From contig NW_006920895.1 of the NCBI RefSeq assembly GCF_000417875.1, positions 250,647 to 314,646 of the forward strand: a DNA stretch of 64,000 nt. The letters are read 5' to 3'. Below are positions 9,937 through 21,509 of this stretch, in pieces (the stretch's first letter is position 1; the number at the start of each line of letters is the position of its first letter). The notes under the pieces are model-generated. The model ran no database searches. It was not told the DNA's origin and saw only the letters and a list, made by a program, of their open reading frames with translations. The stretch is from Pseudozyma flocculosa PF-1. Taxonomy: Eukaryota; Basidiomycota; Ustilaginomycetes; Ustilaginales; Ustilaginaceae. The position numbers and the translations under genes were made by a program.

Positions 9937-11635
9937 GGCGAGTGGCGTGCGGGTCGCAGGCGGAAGAGGGGAGAGGTGGAGATGGAGGTGAGGAGGCAAG
10001 GAGAGGAGAGCGGCCGCTGGCTGACCCTGTGACCAGAAGGGACGAGCGGACGGACGGGCGACGAGGGGGGCGGAAGCAAAGGGGGGAGAAGGTGGGGTCG
10101 AGAAGAAAGGCGAGGCGCGGCCGTGCGGATGCTTATAGACTTTTGGCCAAGGTGGGGGCCCTCGTGTCTGTGTGTGGCTCTGCCGTCGTATGACTCCAGC
10201 CGTCGCCAACGCGGGGGGACGATGTATGGCGAATTTGATCTTGGTCGACAGGACAAAGGCAGCAGGCGGCTCGCGGCCTCTGTCTGCACCTAGCACGCCT
10301 TGGCCGTGTCCGGGCGGGCAGGATACGGTGGCGATGAGCTGCAAGAAGGTGGACCCGACCCGGACCGGAGGGTGCTCTCTGATGGGGCCATGTGGCTCGG
10401 CGGTCCTCGTCTACGGTGGACGGGGACTCGAGTCGAGACCGTCTTTGGTCGTCGATCTACTGCCCAAGCAGCACGCCTTGCGCCTCACCATCCATTGGCG
10501 ACGAGTGGCCAATCCGACGTCAGGCCGGGTTGGTTGCCGTTTGGCCAGTGGCCTGCCTTTGCAAGAAGGGCGCGATGGGGACGAGGATCACGACATCGTT
10601 TGAGTTCCTCTGCCCCTCTTTTCTCTCCGCTTCTCGGTTTGCAGCAGCGAGCAGGTGGGCGGGGATGGGATGGTTTGCTGAGCGGTCCAATCAACGACGG
10701 GGGCCATTGCGACGACGACGACGAACACGAAGACGACGACGGTGGGCAAAACTTTCTGTCGCGGTCGGTCAAGCAGGCCCGCAGGCAGAGGAGCCACCGA
10801 GCCGACGGGGCAATCGCGCCGGCCAAAAACGACGTCCGGAAGGAGCCCGGGCCTGGCCCTGGCCCTGGCCCTGCCTGCGGTTGGTACTTAGGCCGTCGAG
10901 GATTTTTTCTCCGAGTTCGACAGCTCGCCAAATGACCGCGCGGCCAGGCCAGGCCAGGCAACGCCCGGCGGCGCGGCGGGTCCTCTTTTTCGATAAATCC
11001 CCATTTTAGCCGCGGCAGCACGGCCAGGCAAGGCAGGGTAGGGCGCGGCGGGGCGAGGTGTGGCCAGGCTAAAGTCACCTTCTCAGCAGCGGTCCCGAAA
11101 GCATCAAACCCACCCAAGCAAGCGCCTTGTGGTCGTCGTTGGATCTCGCAAGAGGCATGCGCTCGATGGCCCTGGCTGGTCGGTCTTGTTGCCTAGTCTA
11201 TAGTGCCCTATGCGGACAAGTCCATCGAGGCAGAGGCAGATAGAGGATGAGGTTGGGTTTGCGGTCCAATGGCCTCGGGTTCCGGCCATTTCGCCGGTGC
11301 CTCTGACCATATGTAGGCATGAGCGCGGTCTGACCAGCCCCGCCCCCCCCCGCTCGATGCGCTCCCAGGCTGTCAAGCTGCCATGCCCTGCTCGTGCCAG
11401 AGGGACGATGCACGAGCGAACGCACAAGCCCTTGCTTCATTCAAAACAGCACGAGGGGCACGATATCATGATATGGTAAAAGTACAAAGAGGGCGTCGGC
11501 GGGGGGGGGGGGGATGGCACCCGCATCTCGCAAGCGTCGACGTCGATCCCCTCAACCCCCCGGCTTCCCAACGCTCCTGTGGCCCACTCTGCCTCGCTCC
11601 GTGCTCCACTGCGCTCCACCTCGCCGGGGCACGCC
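9937..11635. other. Gene-free region upstream of the permease
   Basis: These 1.7 kb lie between the permease start and the 3' end of the RSC4-like gene, both on the minus strand. They contain GGCCT/GGCCA-type low-complexity runs (10853-10872 and 10943-10965) and a G run near 11501-11512. No protein, tRNA or mobile element is recognised. Confidence 0.5.
10132..10137 (-). promoter_or_regulatory. Putative TATA element of the amino-acid permease gene
   Basis: On the minus strand the sequence reads TATAAG (context GTCTATAAGC), about 195 bases upstream of the permease ATG at 9936. Position and strand fit a core promoter; there is no direct evidence of use. Confidence 0.45.
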
Positions 11636-14030
11636 TCAGCTGGAGATGTAGATGCAGTAGCGTTCGGGCGCAAGGCCACGGAGGGGCTCGCACGACTCGT
11701 GCGGCCAGATGTGGATCTCGAACCGGTTGATGCCCCGCGTCGGCGCGACCAGGCGGACCTGGCACGACACGCTGCCCACCTCGGCGTGGTGGTGGTGGTG
11801 GTGGCTGTCGCTCGTGGGGTCGAGATCGGTCTGGCTCGGTTTCGATGGCAGCGCACGCCGAGCGAGGTTGCTCGACCACCTGCCCGTGATCTCGCGGCCA
11901 TTGAACGTCATCCTCGACCGCCACGGCCAAGCCAGCGCGCTCGCATCCTCGACCTCATCACCTTCCTCGACGGCGTCGTTGCGGCGCGTGTCAACATCGC
12001 TCCTCGTTGCGTCGCCGCCGCCGTCGCTGGACCGCGCACCTCCCGCTGCTGCATCGGGGGCGTTCGACTCGGCTGCCTGCTTGGTCGGCTGGCGCAGCAC
12101 CCGCAGCGGAAACTGGACCAGCACCGACGTCGTCGACGGCGAGAGGCGCACCGAGTGCTGCTTGACAAACTGGTTGCGCAGCTTCAGCACCGGCGNNNNN
12201 NNNNNNNNNNNNNNNNNNNNNNNNNNNNNNNNNNNNNNNNNNNNNNNNNNNNNNNNNNNNNNNNNNNNNNNNNNNNNNNNNNNNNNNNNNNNNNNNNNNN
12301 NNNNNNNNNNNNNNNNNNNNNNNNNNNNNNNNNNNNNNNNNNNNNNNNNNNNNNNNNNNNNNNNNNNNNNNNNNNNNNNNNNNNNNNNNNNNNNNNNNNN
12401 NNNNNNNNNNNNNNNNNNNNNNNNNNNNNNNNNNNNNNNNNNNNNNNNNNNNNNNNNNNNNNNNNNNNNNNNNNNNNNNNNNNNNNNNNNNNNNNNNNNN
12501 NNNNNNNNNNNNNNNNNNNNNNNNNNNNNNNNNNNNNNNNNNNNNNNNNNNNNNNNNNNNNNNNNNNNNNNNNNNNNNNNNNNNNNNNNNNNNNNNNNNN
12601 NNNNNNNNNNNNNNNNNNNNNNNNNNNTCGCCGTCCCTGCCCCTGGTGCCCTGCTTGGCCTCGGTGATGGGCGTCACGGGACCAAAGTGGGCCGGCTTGG
12701 CGGATCGTGTGGAACGCGTGGCGCGGCCGGGCGTGGTCGCAGTGGCGTCGGGCTGGGATGGCCGCTGCGGCGACGTGAGCGCCACTGCCGCGCTCGCCTG
12801 CCTCGGCGGTGACATCGCCGCGCCTGGCGGTGCCATGCTGCCAAACGGCTGGGCGACCGACGGAGGAGACATTGCAGTTGGGAGACGACCTGCCGCTCGA
12901 GGCGGTGACATGTGCGCACCCATGGGCGAGGCCGAGGCCGCCGGGAGCGGACGGTCGCCATTGAGGCTGGGAGACTGCATCGCAGCGGCGCCCTGTGCCG
13001 CGGCCGAGCCCAGCCGCAGCCTGGTCCCACTCGGCTCCGGGCTCGCCGAGGTCATCGAATGCATGTCCGAGCTGGGATCGAGTCCCTGGCTCTTGGCCAC
13101 CAGCAGGCGGTACGCCGCCTTGTGAGCCTCGATGGTGCTGTTGGCTGCCAGGTGGAGCGGGAGCGCCGACTGACGCACGTCGTCCTTTTCCAGCGTGAAG
13201 CCGTCCTCGAGCAGCGAAGGGATGGCGACGCTCTCTAGGTATCCCTGTCGAATCGTCGGTGGGTCGAGTCGCGGGAGACGTCTGTGAGCACGCACGCCAC
13301 GCAGAGCGAAGAGGCAGGGGACGGCCGCACGACGGCAAACCCACCTTGATCTCCTCGGCGTCGTTCCACACGGTGGACCCAGGCTCGTTGTAGGTCTGCG
13401 CATTGTCGAGCATGTGCTCGAGATCCACAAAGAGGGCGTAGGCGTTGACGTAGCGCTTGTCGTGGACCCGACGCTGGCGAGGAAGTGCGCACGTACAGGG
13501 AAGCCGGCCAGGTCAGCACGACCCAGCAGGCGGCGACTGCACGGCAAAGAAAGACACGGGGGCGGCTCACCTCAATCATGGCCAGGGAGATGGGCTCCTG
13601 GATGACGCTATAATAGTCAGGGTACTGCTGCTGCGATGGCAGCTCGTCAAAGAACTGCGTGAGGGGATGTCCTCTGTCGGCGCGGTTGGCAAAAGCGGGT
13701 CAGGGGGAGAGAACGTTAGCGTGCTCCGATCGCCGCCGAGCGTCACCGGTCGCAGCGACGCGTCCGACTCACTGCCGCCCGACGACCTTGCGCAGGTTCG
13801 CAATCAGGCCCCGCAGCGTGGCCTTAAGGCGCTTGCCCCGCTTTCCTGGGCGCTTTCGGCCGTCGAGCAGGCCGCCCTTGGTCAGTCCTGCGGCGCTGTG
13901 GTCCATGGGCGACTCGGTCCGCGTGTATCCCGAGCGCTGCGAGCCTTCGGCGCCGTCGTCGTCGACGTCCATCATGTCGTCGTCTTCACCCTCGGCGTCG
14001 GCATCCGCGTCAGCACCGGCATCGGTCCTG

Positions 14031-14066
<36 letters not shown>

Positions 14067-15468
14067 GCAGCCGCTGCTGTGCTCGAAGCTGACCCTTCTG
14101 TTGGCGCCGCCTCGCCGGCCGGCGTCGCCGCTGCAGCCGCAGATAGGGCGCTCTGGGTTCCTTGGGTCTCGGTCTTGACTTCGGACGGGGCTGCCGCCGA
14201 TGGCTGCGTGTCCCGCTGTGGGCGTAATCGCGATGGCACTTCCAAGGCCTTCTGCCCCTCCTGCGCGTCCGGAGCAGGGTCCGACGACGGCGGCGCTGGC
14301 TCCGAGGCCGCTGGTGCTTCGCTGGACAGTTTCTGCTTGGACCGGCTGTGGCGAAGCGTGATGCGTTTGGACCTCGGAGCGGAGCGACCTTCTTCTTGCT
14401 TGACAGCATCGGCGGCGGCGGCCGAAGGTGGGTCGGACTGCTCTGACCGCTCGCCTGCTGTCGGGAGAGGCTTGGCCGATGCCGGGGCGGGCTCTGGCAG
14501 CGACTCGATGATGGAGACATAGGTCAACTTTACGACACTCTGTTCCAGAGGGACGGCGGGGGTCGGGGTCAGCGACACGGGCTGACGCTGGCGGCGGTGC
14601 AGATGCAGACGACCGATGCGACTCACATGGAGCTCCTTTGCCATCTGGAAGATTTCGCTGTCGCGGACATTGTAGCGCTTTGCGTTGTTGCAGATGGTGT
14701 CGCAGTCGTGCTTGACGTCGGGGAGCGAGGCGTACTGGCCCTTGTTGAGGCGGTTGCGGACGTCTTCGAGGGTGAGGGGCTTTTTGATGATTTCGTAGTA
14801 GTCCGGGTACTGGCGCTTGCTGGGCAGCTTGAGGAAGGGCTCGCAGAGGAGGCCGCCGTCGGCTGGATCGCGGGCGTCCATGAGGGCGTTGAGGAGGTGG
14901 AAGCCGCGCTGGGTGACCTGGTCGCGGGTGAGGGCGTTGATGCGGCGCTCTATGGAACCGGTGGCGGCGGCGGCAGCGCCCGAGCCTTGGCGCTGTGCAT
15001 CGTCGGCATGGTCAGCGGTGGGCCTGGACCGCTTGCGGGAGCCCTCAATGATCTAGGATGGCGGGAAGCAGGGCGAGGAGAGGAGGGGGTGGGGCCCCCT
15101 GCAAATGGTCAGCAGCGCGAAGGCGGCGAGAGCAGGTTGTCTGGGACGGTCGGGCCAGGATGGCTGCTGCGGATGGGCAGTCGCGGGTGCCACTTGGAAG
15201 GCGGCGAGGCACGCGTCGAAGGCGTAGGTACTGGGTGTTGTGTTGCGTTGGGCTTGCGGATGGGAGGTCGGCCAAGGAGGGGTCGGTGGCCTCGATTGGA
15301 CTTTTTCCCACGTCGCCTTTTCCGAACACGACACGGCGACCACCACGGCGGGCGAAATGCGACTTCGGAGCGGCGTGCCGTCCTGACAGCCATGGTAGCA
15401 GGCAAGGACATGGGAAGACTCACGTTGGAGGCTTCGAGGCCCGTTGCAGAGGCTCGCGTGGCGGGCAT
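11636..15468 (-). CDS. RSC4: RSC4-like tandem bromodomain protein (chromatin remodelling)
   Basis: This resembles Rsc4, the tandem-bromodomain subunit of the RSC remodeller that reads acetylated histone H3. Proposed exons are 15424-15468, 14627-15052, 13773-14539, 13571-13673, 13345-13473 and 11636-13244. Phases agree at every junction up to the gap. Bromodomain 1 spans about residues 55-157 (FLKLPSKRQYPDYYEIIKKP; acetyl-lysine Asn in AKRYN). Bromodomain 2 is near 410-500, built from three exons (FFDELPSQQQYPDYYSVIQE; Asn in AQTYN). Between them is an acidic Ala/Ser-rich linker. A 432-N gap interrupts the last exon, and the frame differs across it. The C-terminus (INRFEIHIWPHESCEPLRGL) fits the Rsc4 C-terminal domain. 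The 371-nt first intron and 15-aa first exon are the least certain parts. Other fungal tandem-bromodomain proteins remain possible. Confidence 0.82.
12196..12627. other. 432-N assembly gap inside the RSC4-like gene
   Basis: The gap separates the Ser/Pro/Ala-rich middle of the protein (ending KQGTRGRDG) from its C-terminal domain. The correct frame differs on the two sides, so either the gap length is an estimate or the gap hides an intron. Confidence 0.95.
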
Positions 15469-16513
15469 GGGGTGATGGTGGGGATGGCGTTGGGCACCGA
15501 GGGCGAGGATCGAGGCCGGGTCGAGGAGGGTCCGCGTGGGTCGCCCGTTGGGTTGGCTCTGCTGTGTGAGGAGCGGTGTAGGCTAGCCGGCAGCGAGGGA
15601 GCGCGTTGTTTGTGGTGAGCCTGGTGGCACAGTCGAGGCGATGCTGCGGCTGCGGCTGCGGCTGTGGCTGTGGCTGCGGCTGCTGGGATGATATGGTGCG
15701 GACAACGTTGCGAGGTGGCTGGCGGACCAAAGCCGAGAGGGGGCCAAGCGGGCGGCGGCAGCGACGGTGGAGGAGCAGCGGGCTCAGAGGCAGCCTGGCC
15801 AACCCCCCGGCCGCCGTCGAACCCCACGCAACCGACGCGTTGGCGTTTCTTCGCCAGGGCTCGGCAACAAATCGGGACAGGTCATCAATCGGGCTGGCAA
15901 GGCAACTCAGCCTGCCATCGGGGCAACCCTCCTGGGCCCGCGGCGCCGTCGTCCCGTCCAGCTGAGATGTAGCCCTCCTGCCATTGGGGTCCTCTGCCTC
16001 GTTGAAGCTCCGTGTACGACGTTGGCGGGCATGAGGGCACGTTGCGGACTCAAGCGTCGACGCCCTGGCTGCGACGTTGTTGGATTGCGCGCGTGCTGGG
16101 CCAGCTGGCAGCAGTGTTGGCTCACGGGCCGGCCATGCCTTCGAGGCCCTGTGAGGCCATGGCAGGCCAGGCCAGGCAGGGTGGTCGAAGCGCGGGCGGG
16201 CGAGAAAAACAGCACAGCCGCACAGCGCAGCCCCCCAACGGGCAACGGCGCAGCAGCCTGCCGCTTGGCGTCGACTCGCTCGTTGGTTGCTGCTGGCCGC
16301 CGTCGGTCGCCTCTTGCTGGCCTCCATCACGACCCACCCACCTCGCTGCCCCCCTTGGCCATCTTCTGACGACCTCAAACGCCTCTGTTCCAACCACAGG
16401 CTCATCACGACCTTTCGACGCTCCGGACACACTCCGACTCTGCCACGAGCCCGCCGCTTCCATCCTTGCCACCGCCGACCCACCAACACGCACGCACCCA
16501 CCCACCGCTTGCC
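15469..16513. promoter_or_regulatory. Divergent intergenic region, RSC4-like / SCAMP
   Basis: These 1045 bp separate two genes transcribed away from each other, so they hold both promoters. A GGCTGC/GGCTGT hexamer run sits at about 15646-15688, and GGCCAGGCCAGGCAGG-type sequence at 16159-16180. No TATA box stands out. Confidence 0.5.
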
Positions 16514-18371
16514 ATGGCGTCCGCAGACCCATTCTCCGACAGGAACGCCCTCGATGCCAACCCCTTTGCCGATCCCTCGGTACAGGGCGCTCTCAACGAC
16601 TCGAGCCGCATCTACGGCGAGGACGACGCTCCCTCTATCTACAAGGGCGCCGACACCGATGCACAGAGCAACCCCTCTAGGGCCGATGCCGCCCGCGCCG
16701 ACGAGCTCAGGCAGAGGGAGAGAGAACTAGAGAGGAGGGAGCGCGAGCTCGAAAACCGCGCCGCACACATCCAGAAGCACGGCCGCAATAACTGGCCGCC
16801 CTGTAAGTCCCTAGGCGTCGATCGCCGACACGACGCCCTCCGTCGGACCATATAGCGTCGTGGCTAGCAACCGCAGCCGCGATCCAGGCTCATGAGGGTC
16901 CGACGACCACTGACGCAGCCGAGGCCCCTTTGCTATCCACTCGACCGGCCCACCCGTGGCCGCCAGTCTACCCGCTCATCTACCACGACATTGACGCCGA
17001 GATCCCGCCGGATGCCCAGCCCATCATGTCCAACATGTACAAGCTCTGGCTGCTCCTCGTCCTCACCCTCATCATCAACATGGTCGCCTGCATCCTCTTG
17101 CTCGTCTCGGGCTCCAACGACGGCGGAAAGGACATGATCTCGGGCATCGTCTACCTGCCAGTCATCACCGTCGCCAGCTTTTTGCTGTGGTACAGGTTCG
17201 TCGACACGGGAGCCCTGCCGCATGTCGCGCAGCCCACACCTGGGCAGCGCCTCTGACCCTCTCTCTCTCTCTCTTGCACACACGCGCATCCTGCCGCCCT
17301 GCACCCCCCGTCTCCTGCCAGACCGGTCTACAACGGGTTCATGAAGGAGCACTCGCTCTTCTACTGTGAGTCCAGCAGGCCCGTGCTTGTCGGGGCCTCC
17401 TTGGACATTCGAAGCTGACTAGCATGCGCAACCGGAACCACCTCTTGCTGACGACGTCGCGTCTGCCGCTCAGACATGTATTTCATGTGAGTTCGAGTCC
17501 CAACGTGTTGCGACTGCCAGAACCTCGAAACGCTGACCGGTTGCCATCCTCTGCTTGTATCCTCGGCCCTCATGGCAGTTTGTGAGCGCCACAAGTCGAT
17601 CCGGCCTCGGCAGTGCTGATACGAGGACGACGAGCATCCCTGGCTGACCCTCGTCTCCCCGCCTTCAACAATGCTCCTGCGCTTGGATCCGGTCAGCTGC
17701 GGCTTCCACTGTGAGTCGCCGGTGGTGCTGTCGTCGACAGAGGATGGTCTCAGGCGGCGGGCGGCGTGGTTGACCCAAGACTCTTCCTTGGCCCGGCTTG
17801 CTTGATCTCGCAGTGGCATTCTCGCTCTACTGCTTCCTGGGGATCCCTTCGTGAGTAGCGCCTGAAACGCCGACGGGCGGGCGCCGTTGGACGATCCCAA
17901 GCTCTTGCTTGCATCGCGCTGACTGGATCTCAAACCCCGTTACGACCGTCTGGGCTTGCCCCCTTCCCCCCCCCCCCCCCCCACCCCCCCCCCTCGATGC
18001 GCAGTACGGGCTCGGCTGGTCTACTCAACACGATCCAATGCTTCACCAACGGGCGCATCGTGGCTGGCGTCTTCGGTGCGCTGGCCACGGCCGGTTTCGC
18101 GCTGCAGGGGCTGGGCAACCTGTGGTACTATCGGCTCATCTGGCAGCACAACCACGAGCAGGGCCACACGTTTGCGCAGGCCAAGGCCGAGCTCACGACG
18201 CACGGCATGAAGGCCTACTTGTGAGCGTCGCCGACGGGGCACAAGCACGGTGGGGAATCTCGACGGGGGCTTGACTTGGCTGACCACTGTCTCTCTCTCC
18301 CCCCTCTCCATCCTGCTCTCTGATCACCTCTGGTTTCCCGCCGGTGCAGCACGCGAGGATCGCAGGTGTAG
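16514..18371 (+). CDS. Secretory carrier membrane protein (SCAMP family)
   Basis: The predicted 304-aa tetraspan protein is a SCAMP, acting in post-Golgi and endosomal membrane traffic. Exons: 16514-16802, 16919-17195, 17322-17365, 17474-17486 (13 nt), 17579-17581 (3 nt), 17697-17710 (14 nt), 17814-17850, 18005-18220 and 18350-18371; the phases close exactly. The N-terminus has an endocytic NPF motif (LDANPFAD, residues 12-19), then a coiled coil (ELRQRERELERRERELENR) and the family signature NNWPP. Four membrane segments follow (KLWLLLVLTLIINMVACILL; IVYLPVITVASFLLWYR; YMYFIFCGFHLAFSLYCF; ATAGFALQGLGNLWYY). The short exons fall in the third segment. The second-exon acceptor (16918) is tentative; it inserts about 12 residues after NNWPP. 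Most introns carry a GCTGAC or TTGAC branch site. Confidence 0.88.
17579..17581 (+). other. Candidate 3-nucleotide micro-exon (TTT) of the SCAMP gene
   Basis: The bases TTT lie between a complete acceptor (CATGGCAG) and a complete donor (GTGAGCGCC). The upstream intron 17487-17578 starts GTGAGT and has CTGAC at 17532-17536. The downstream intron 17582-17696 has GCTGACCCTCG. With it, the codons read Ile-Phe-Cys; without it they read Ile-Cys. Both are in frame, so skipping would go unnoticed in a conceptual translation. Confidence 0.6.
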
Positions 18372-19375
18372 GCTGCGAAGAGGCCGGCTGGCCCACTGCT
18401 GATGCGTCGGTGTCGAGTTGCCTGTACCGGCAAGGCTCGCAAACGAGAGACTGTGGCTTTCTTGCTGGCCGCAAGGGGAAAAGAGGTGCGACGCCGCACG
18501 GCGTCTATTGTAAATGTACCTTTGAGCCTCCGTAATGCTGCCATCGCTTCCAAGGGTGGTCGTCGTCGTCGTCGCGGCCGTTTTGGTGGTGCTGGAAGTC
18601 GGTATGGGGAAGTGAGGGAGCAAAGGAGCGCGGAAAGACGAGGTGCGGGCTGAGAGGAGGCTCTGCCAGGCAAGCGGCCTGGGGCCTGCGCGCGCGCACA
18701 AGCCAGCTCAAAGGGTGCCAGGCAGAGGGCGGGCCAAAGGTGCACGCACGCACGCACGCACGCCCTTTTCCAAAGAGAACGAGGGGCGGCGGGCGAGGGC
18801 GAGTAAGTGGGCGAGGGCGAGGGCAGAAGGAAGGGCGCAAGCGAGAACGACCTCAAGCGAACCTCAAGGCGAGGGGGGGGGCGGGCGCGGGGCAGAGGCA
18901 GGCAGGCAGAGAGAGGCACAGACAGACCAGACAGGCAGCACACAGAGGCACACACCACCACGCCAGCCGGCATCCAGCACCAGCCCAGGCCCAGCCCAGG
19001 CGCAGCGCGACCGCACACGCACGGAACACCACCACCACCACCACCACCACCACCCCTCTTTCACTCGCTACCGGCCTACCACCTCCGTCACCGCCATCAG
19101 CACCAACAGCTCCGTTCGCAGCGCAGCCACCCTTCGCCCCTTTCGTCTCGTCCCGTCCCGTCCCGTCTGGCCTTGTCGCCTCTCCTCTCCTATCCCCTCC
19201 TCCTCCAGCCTGGCCCTTCAGCCACCGTCACCCTGCTCCTTTTTCGCTCCGGAACCTTCTTCCACGAACCCCCGCATCCGAGGACCCGACGCAGCGACAT
19301 CGGCCGTTCCAACCTCCCCGCCAACCTCTTCTTCCATCCTCTTCCCCGTGCAGCTGCACCCAGTAGTCGCCCAAC
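18372..19375. other. Gene-free region upstream of septin CDC10
   Basis: About 1 kb with the SCAMP 3' end and the CDC10 promoter and leader. It holds ACGC repeats near 18740-18761, a CCA-triplet run at 19026-19056 and CT/CCTC-rich leader sequence just before the ATG. The overlapping open frames (18643-19688) are compositionally biased and are rejected. Confidence 0.5.
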
Positions 19376-20992
19376 ATGGCCGCCGTCGAGCAAGACCACA
19401 CGCCGCTCCAGTCGTACGTCGGCTTCGACAGCATCACAAAGCAGATTGAGAGCAAGCTCCTCAAGCGTGGCTTCCAGTTCAACGTCATGGTCGTCGGTCA
19501 GACCGGCCTCGGAAAGAGCACCCTCATCAACACCCTCTTTGCCAGCCATCTCATCGACTCAAAGGGCAGAATGGAGGCCCACGAAACCGTCCGACAGACG
19601 ACCGAGATCCACCCCGTCTCGCACGGTGAGCACTCGCGCCCCGTCCCCTCGCCATCGCCTCGCAAAGAAGGCCGCTCATCGGCGCTGACTCTCCTTCTCT
19701 CGGCCCCTTCGACCCGCCTCTCCCCCAGTCATCGTCGAGAATGGAGTCAGGCTTCGTCTCAACATCGTCGACACGCCCGGATACGGGGACCAGGTCAACA
19801 ACGAAAACTGGTGAGCATGCCGTCAAGGTCTCGGGGTCTAGCCCTTGCCTCTCGCCAGGCTTGCGCCGACTCGCAGCTAAGCTCTGACGGTTTCTCCACC
19901 CCGACCTCTTGTCCGCCCCCTATTCCCCCCGCCGCAGCTGGGACCCCATCATCAAGTACATCAAGGACCAGCACAGCGCCTACCTCCGCAAGGAGCTCAC
20001 CGCCATGCGCGACCGGTACATTACCGACACCCGCATCCACTGCTGCCTCTTCTTCATCAACCCGTGAGTGTGTGCGGCCCCCCTTCATCTTCCTCTGATA
20101 GTCGCTTCCTCTACGCAGCCTGCGGGTCTGGGTCTGGGTCTGGGTCCGCTGAACACGTTCCACATCGTCCCTCACCCTCCCTCCACGTTCCGTCTGGTCC
20201 CCGCCCCTCTCAGCACCGGCCACGGGCTGCGACCGATCGACGTTACCGTCATGAAGAAGCTCAGCGACGTCGTCAACGTGGTGCCCGTCATTGCAAAGGC
20301 CGACAGCCTGACGCTCGACGAGAGGGACCTCTTCAAGGAGCGCATCCGCGCAGAGATGCAGTACAACAGCATCCGCGTCTACCCCTTTGACAACGAGGAC
20401 TACGAGGAGGAGGAGCGCGAGGTCAACGAAAAGATCCGGGTGAGTGCGCGCGCGCGCCTTTTTCCCAAGGGGCGCGAAGAGAGGAAGAGGCATCGGGCAA
20501 CGAAGCCCAAGCCGCGAGCTTCCCGGGAGCTGACTCTGAGCCCCGCCCGTCTGCGACGCCTTCATCGGCTGCTACGACCGCGCGACAGTCGCTCATCCCC
20601 TTTGCCGTCGTCGGCTCGGAGCGCAACGTCATCATCGACGGCAAGGCCGTCCGCGGCCGCAAGAACCGGTACGGCGTCATCAATGTCGAAAACGAGAACC
20701 ACTGCGAGTTTGTCTACCTGCGCAACTTCCTCACCCGGTACGTGTCTGTTTGGGGGCTCCCGATCGAAACGTTGACGGGCACACGGGCATGCTGAACCCT
20801 CCCTCTTTGGCGCCACTCTCGACTCCGCCTCGCTTCTTGTGCAATCCTTTCCGTCGTCGCGCCAACAGGACCCACCTGCAAGACCTGATTGAGACGACGG
20901 CGCAGATCCACTACGAGGCCTTCCGGTCCAAGCAGCTCCTCGCGCTCAAGGAGAGCAGCACCAAGCAGCAGGCCCAGCCCAACGGCGCCTAG
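19376..20992 (+). CDS. CDC10: Septin, Cdc10 type
   Basis: This 318-aa septin GTPase resembles yeast Cdc10 closely in length and sequence. Cdc10 is the core subunit of septin filaments at the bud neck or septum. Exons are 19376-19625, 19729-19810, 19938-20063, 20214-20439, 20589-20737 and 20869-20992, all phase-consistent. The start [20 protein letters not shown] aligns with the Cdc10 N-terminus. The P-loop GQTGLGKS is at 41-48, the switch DTPG at 98-101 and the G4 motif AKAD at 180-183. The septin unique element follows ([40 protein letters not shown]). There is no C-terminal coiled coil, which is characteristic of Cdc10 and separates it from Cdc3, Cdc11 and Cdc12. It converges with the TOR gene. 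Confidence 0.95.
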
Positions 20993-21509
20993 CTCTAGAC
21001 AGAGGCATCGGCAGCGGCAGCGGCAGCGGCAGCAGGGTCCCGTGCGGGCTGGAGAGCGGACGGGCGCGCCATCTCTCTCCCGCTCCTCATATCGCCGGGA
21101 GGATCAGGGGCCAAAGACGCCCGCCCGCTCGCACGTCCGCCGCTATTCGTCCTGTCCTGTTCTGCTCGGCTCCTTTTCTTCTTCTCGACCTTGTACTTCA
21201 CCTCTTCCTTCCTTTCTTCCTTTCCGACCTCCCTCCCGCCCCGCGACGGGAGATGCAGTCGGAGAATATCTGTGCCTACGCATGCGTGCGTCTTGTGTGT
21301 CGCGATCGGTTGGTCGAGAGCGTCGTCCGTGGTGCGGATCGCGCCCTCGTTTCGAGCGGGAGAGGATGGCGTGATAAATGGGCCGAGATGGGGTAGGATG
21401 GGGGGTAGGAGTACAGGGGGGGGAAGGCATCGAAGACGTGTAACTGGCTTGAGGGTGAGATTGGGCTGGCTGGTAGCGAGGAGGAGGAGTAGAAGGAGGA
21501 CGTGGTGGT
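20993..21509. other. Convergent 3' region, CDC10 / TOR
   Basis: The 517 bp between the two stop codons start with a GGCAGC hexamer run (21011-21033) and are otherwise unremarkable. They should hold both transcription terminators. Confidence 0.5.

Noticed and set aside
17489..17500. B-box-like GTTCGAGTC
   Set aside because: It lies inside a SCAMP intron just after the donor; flanking bases do not form a T-stem.
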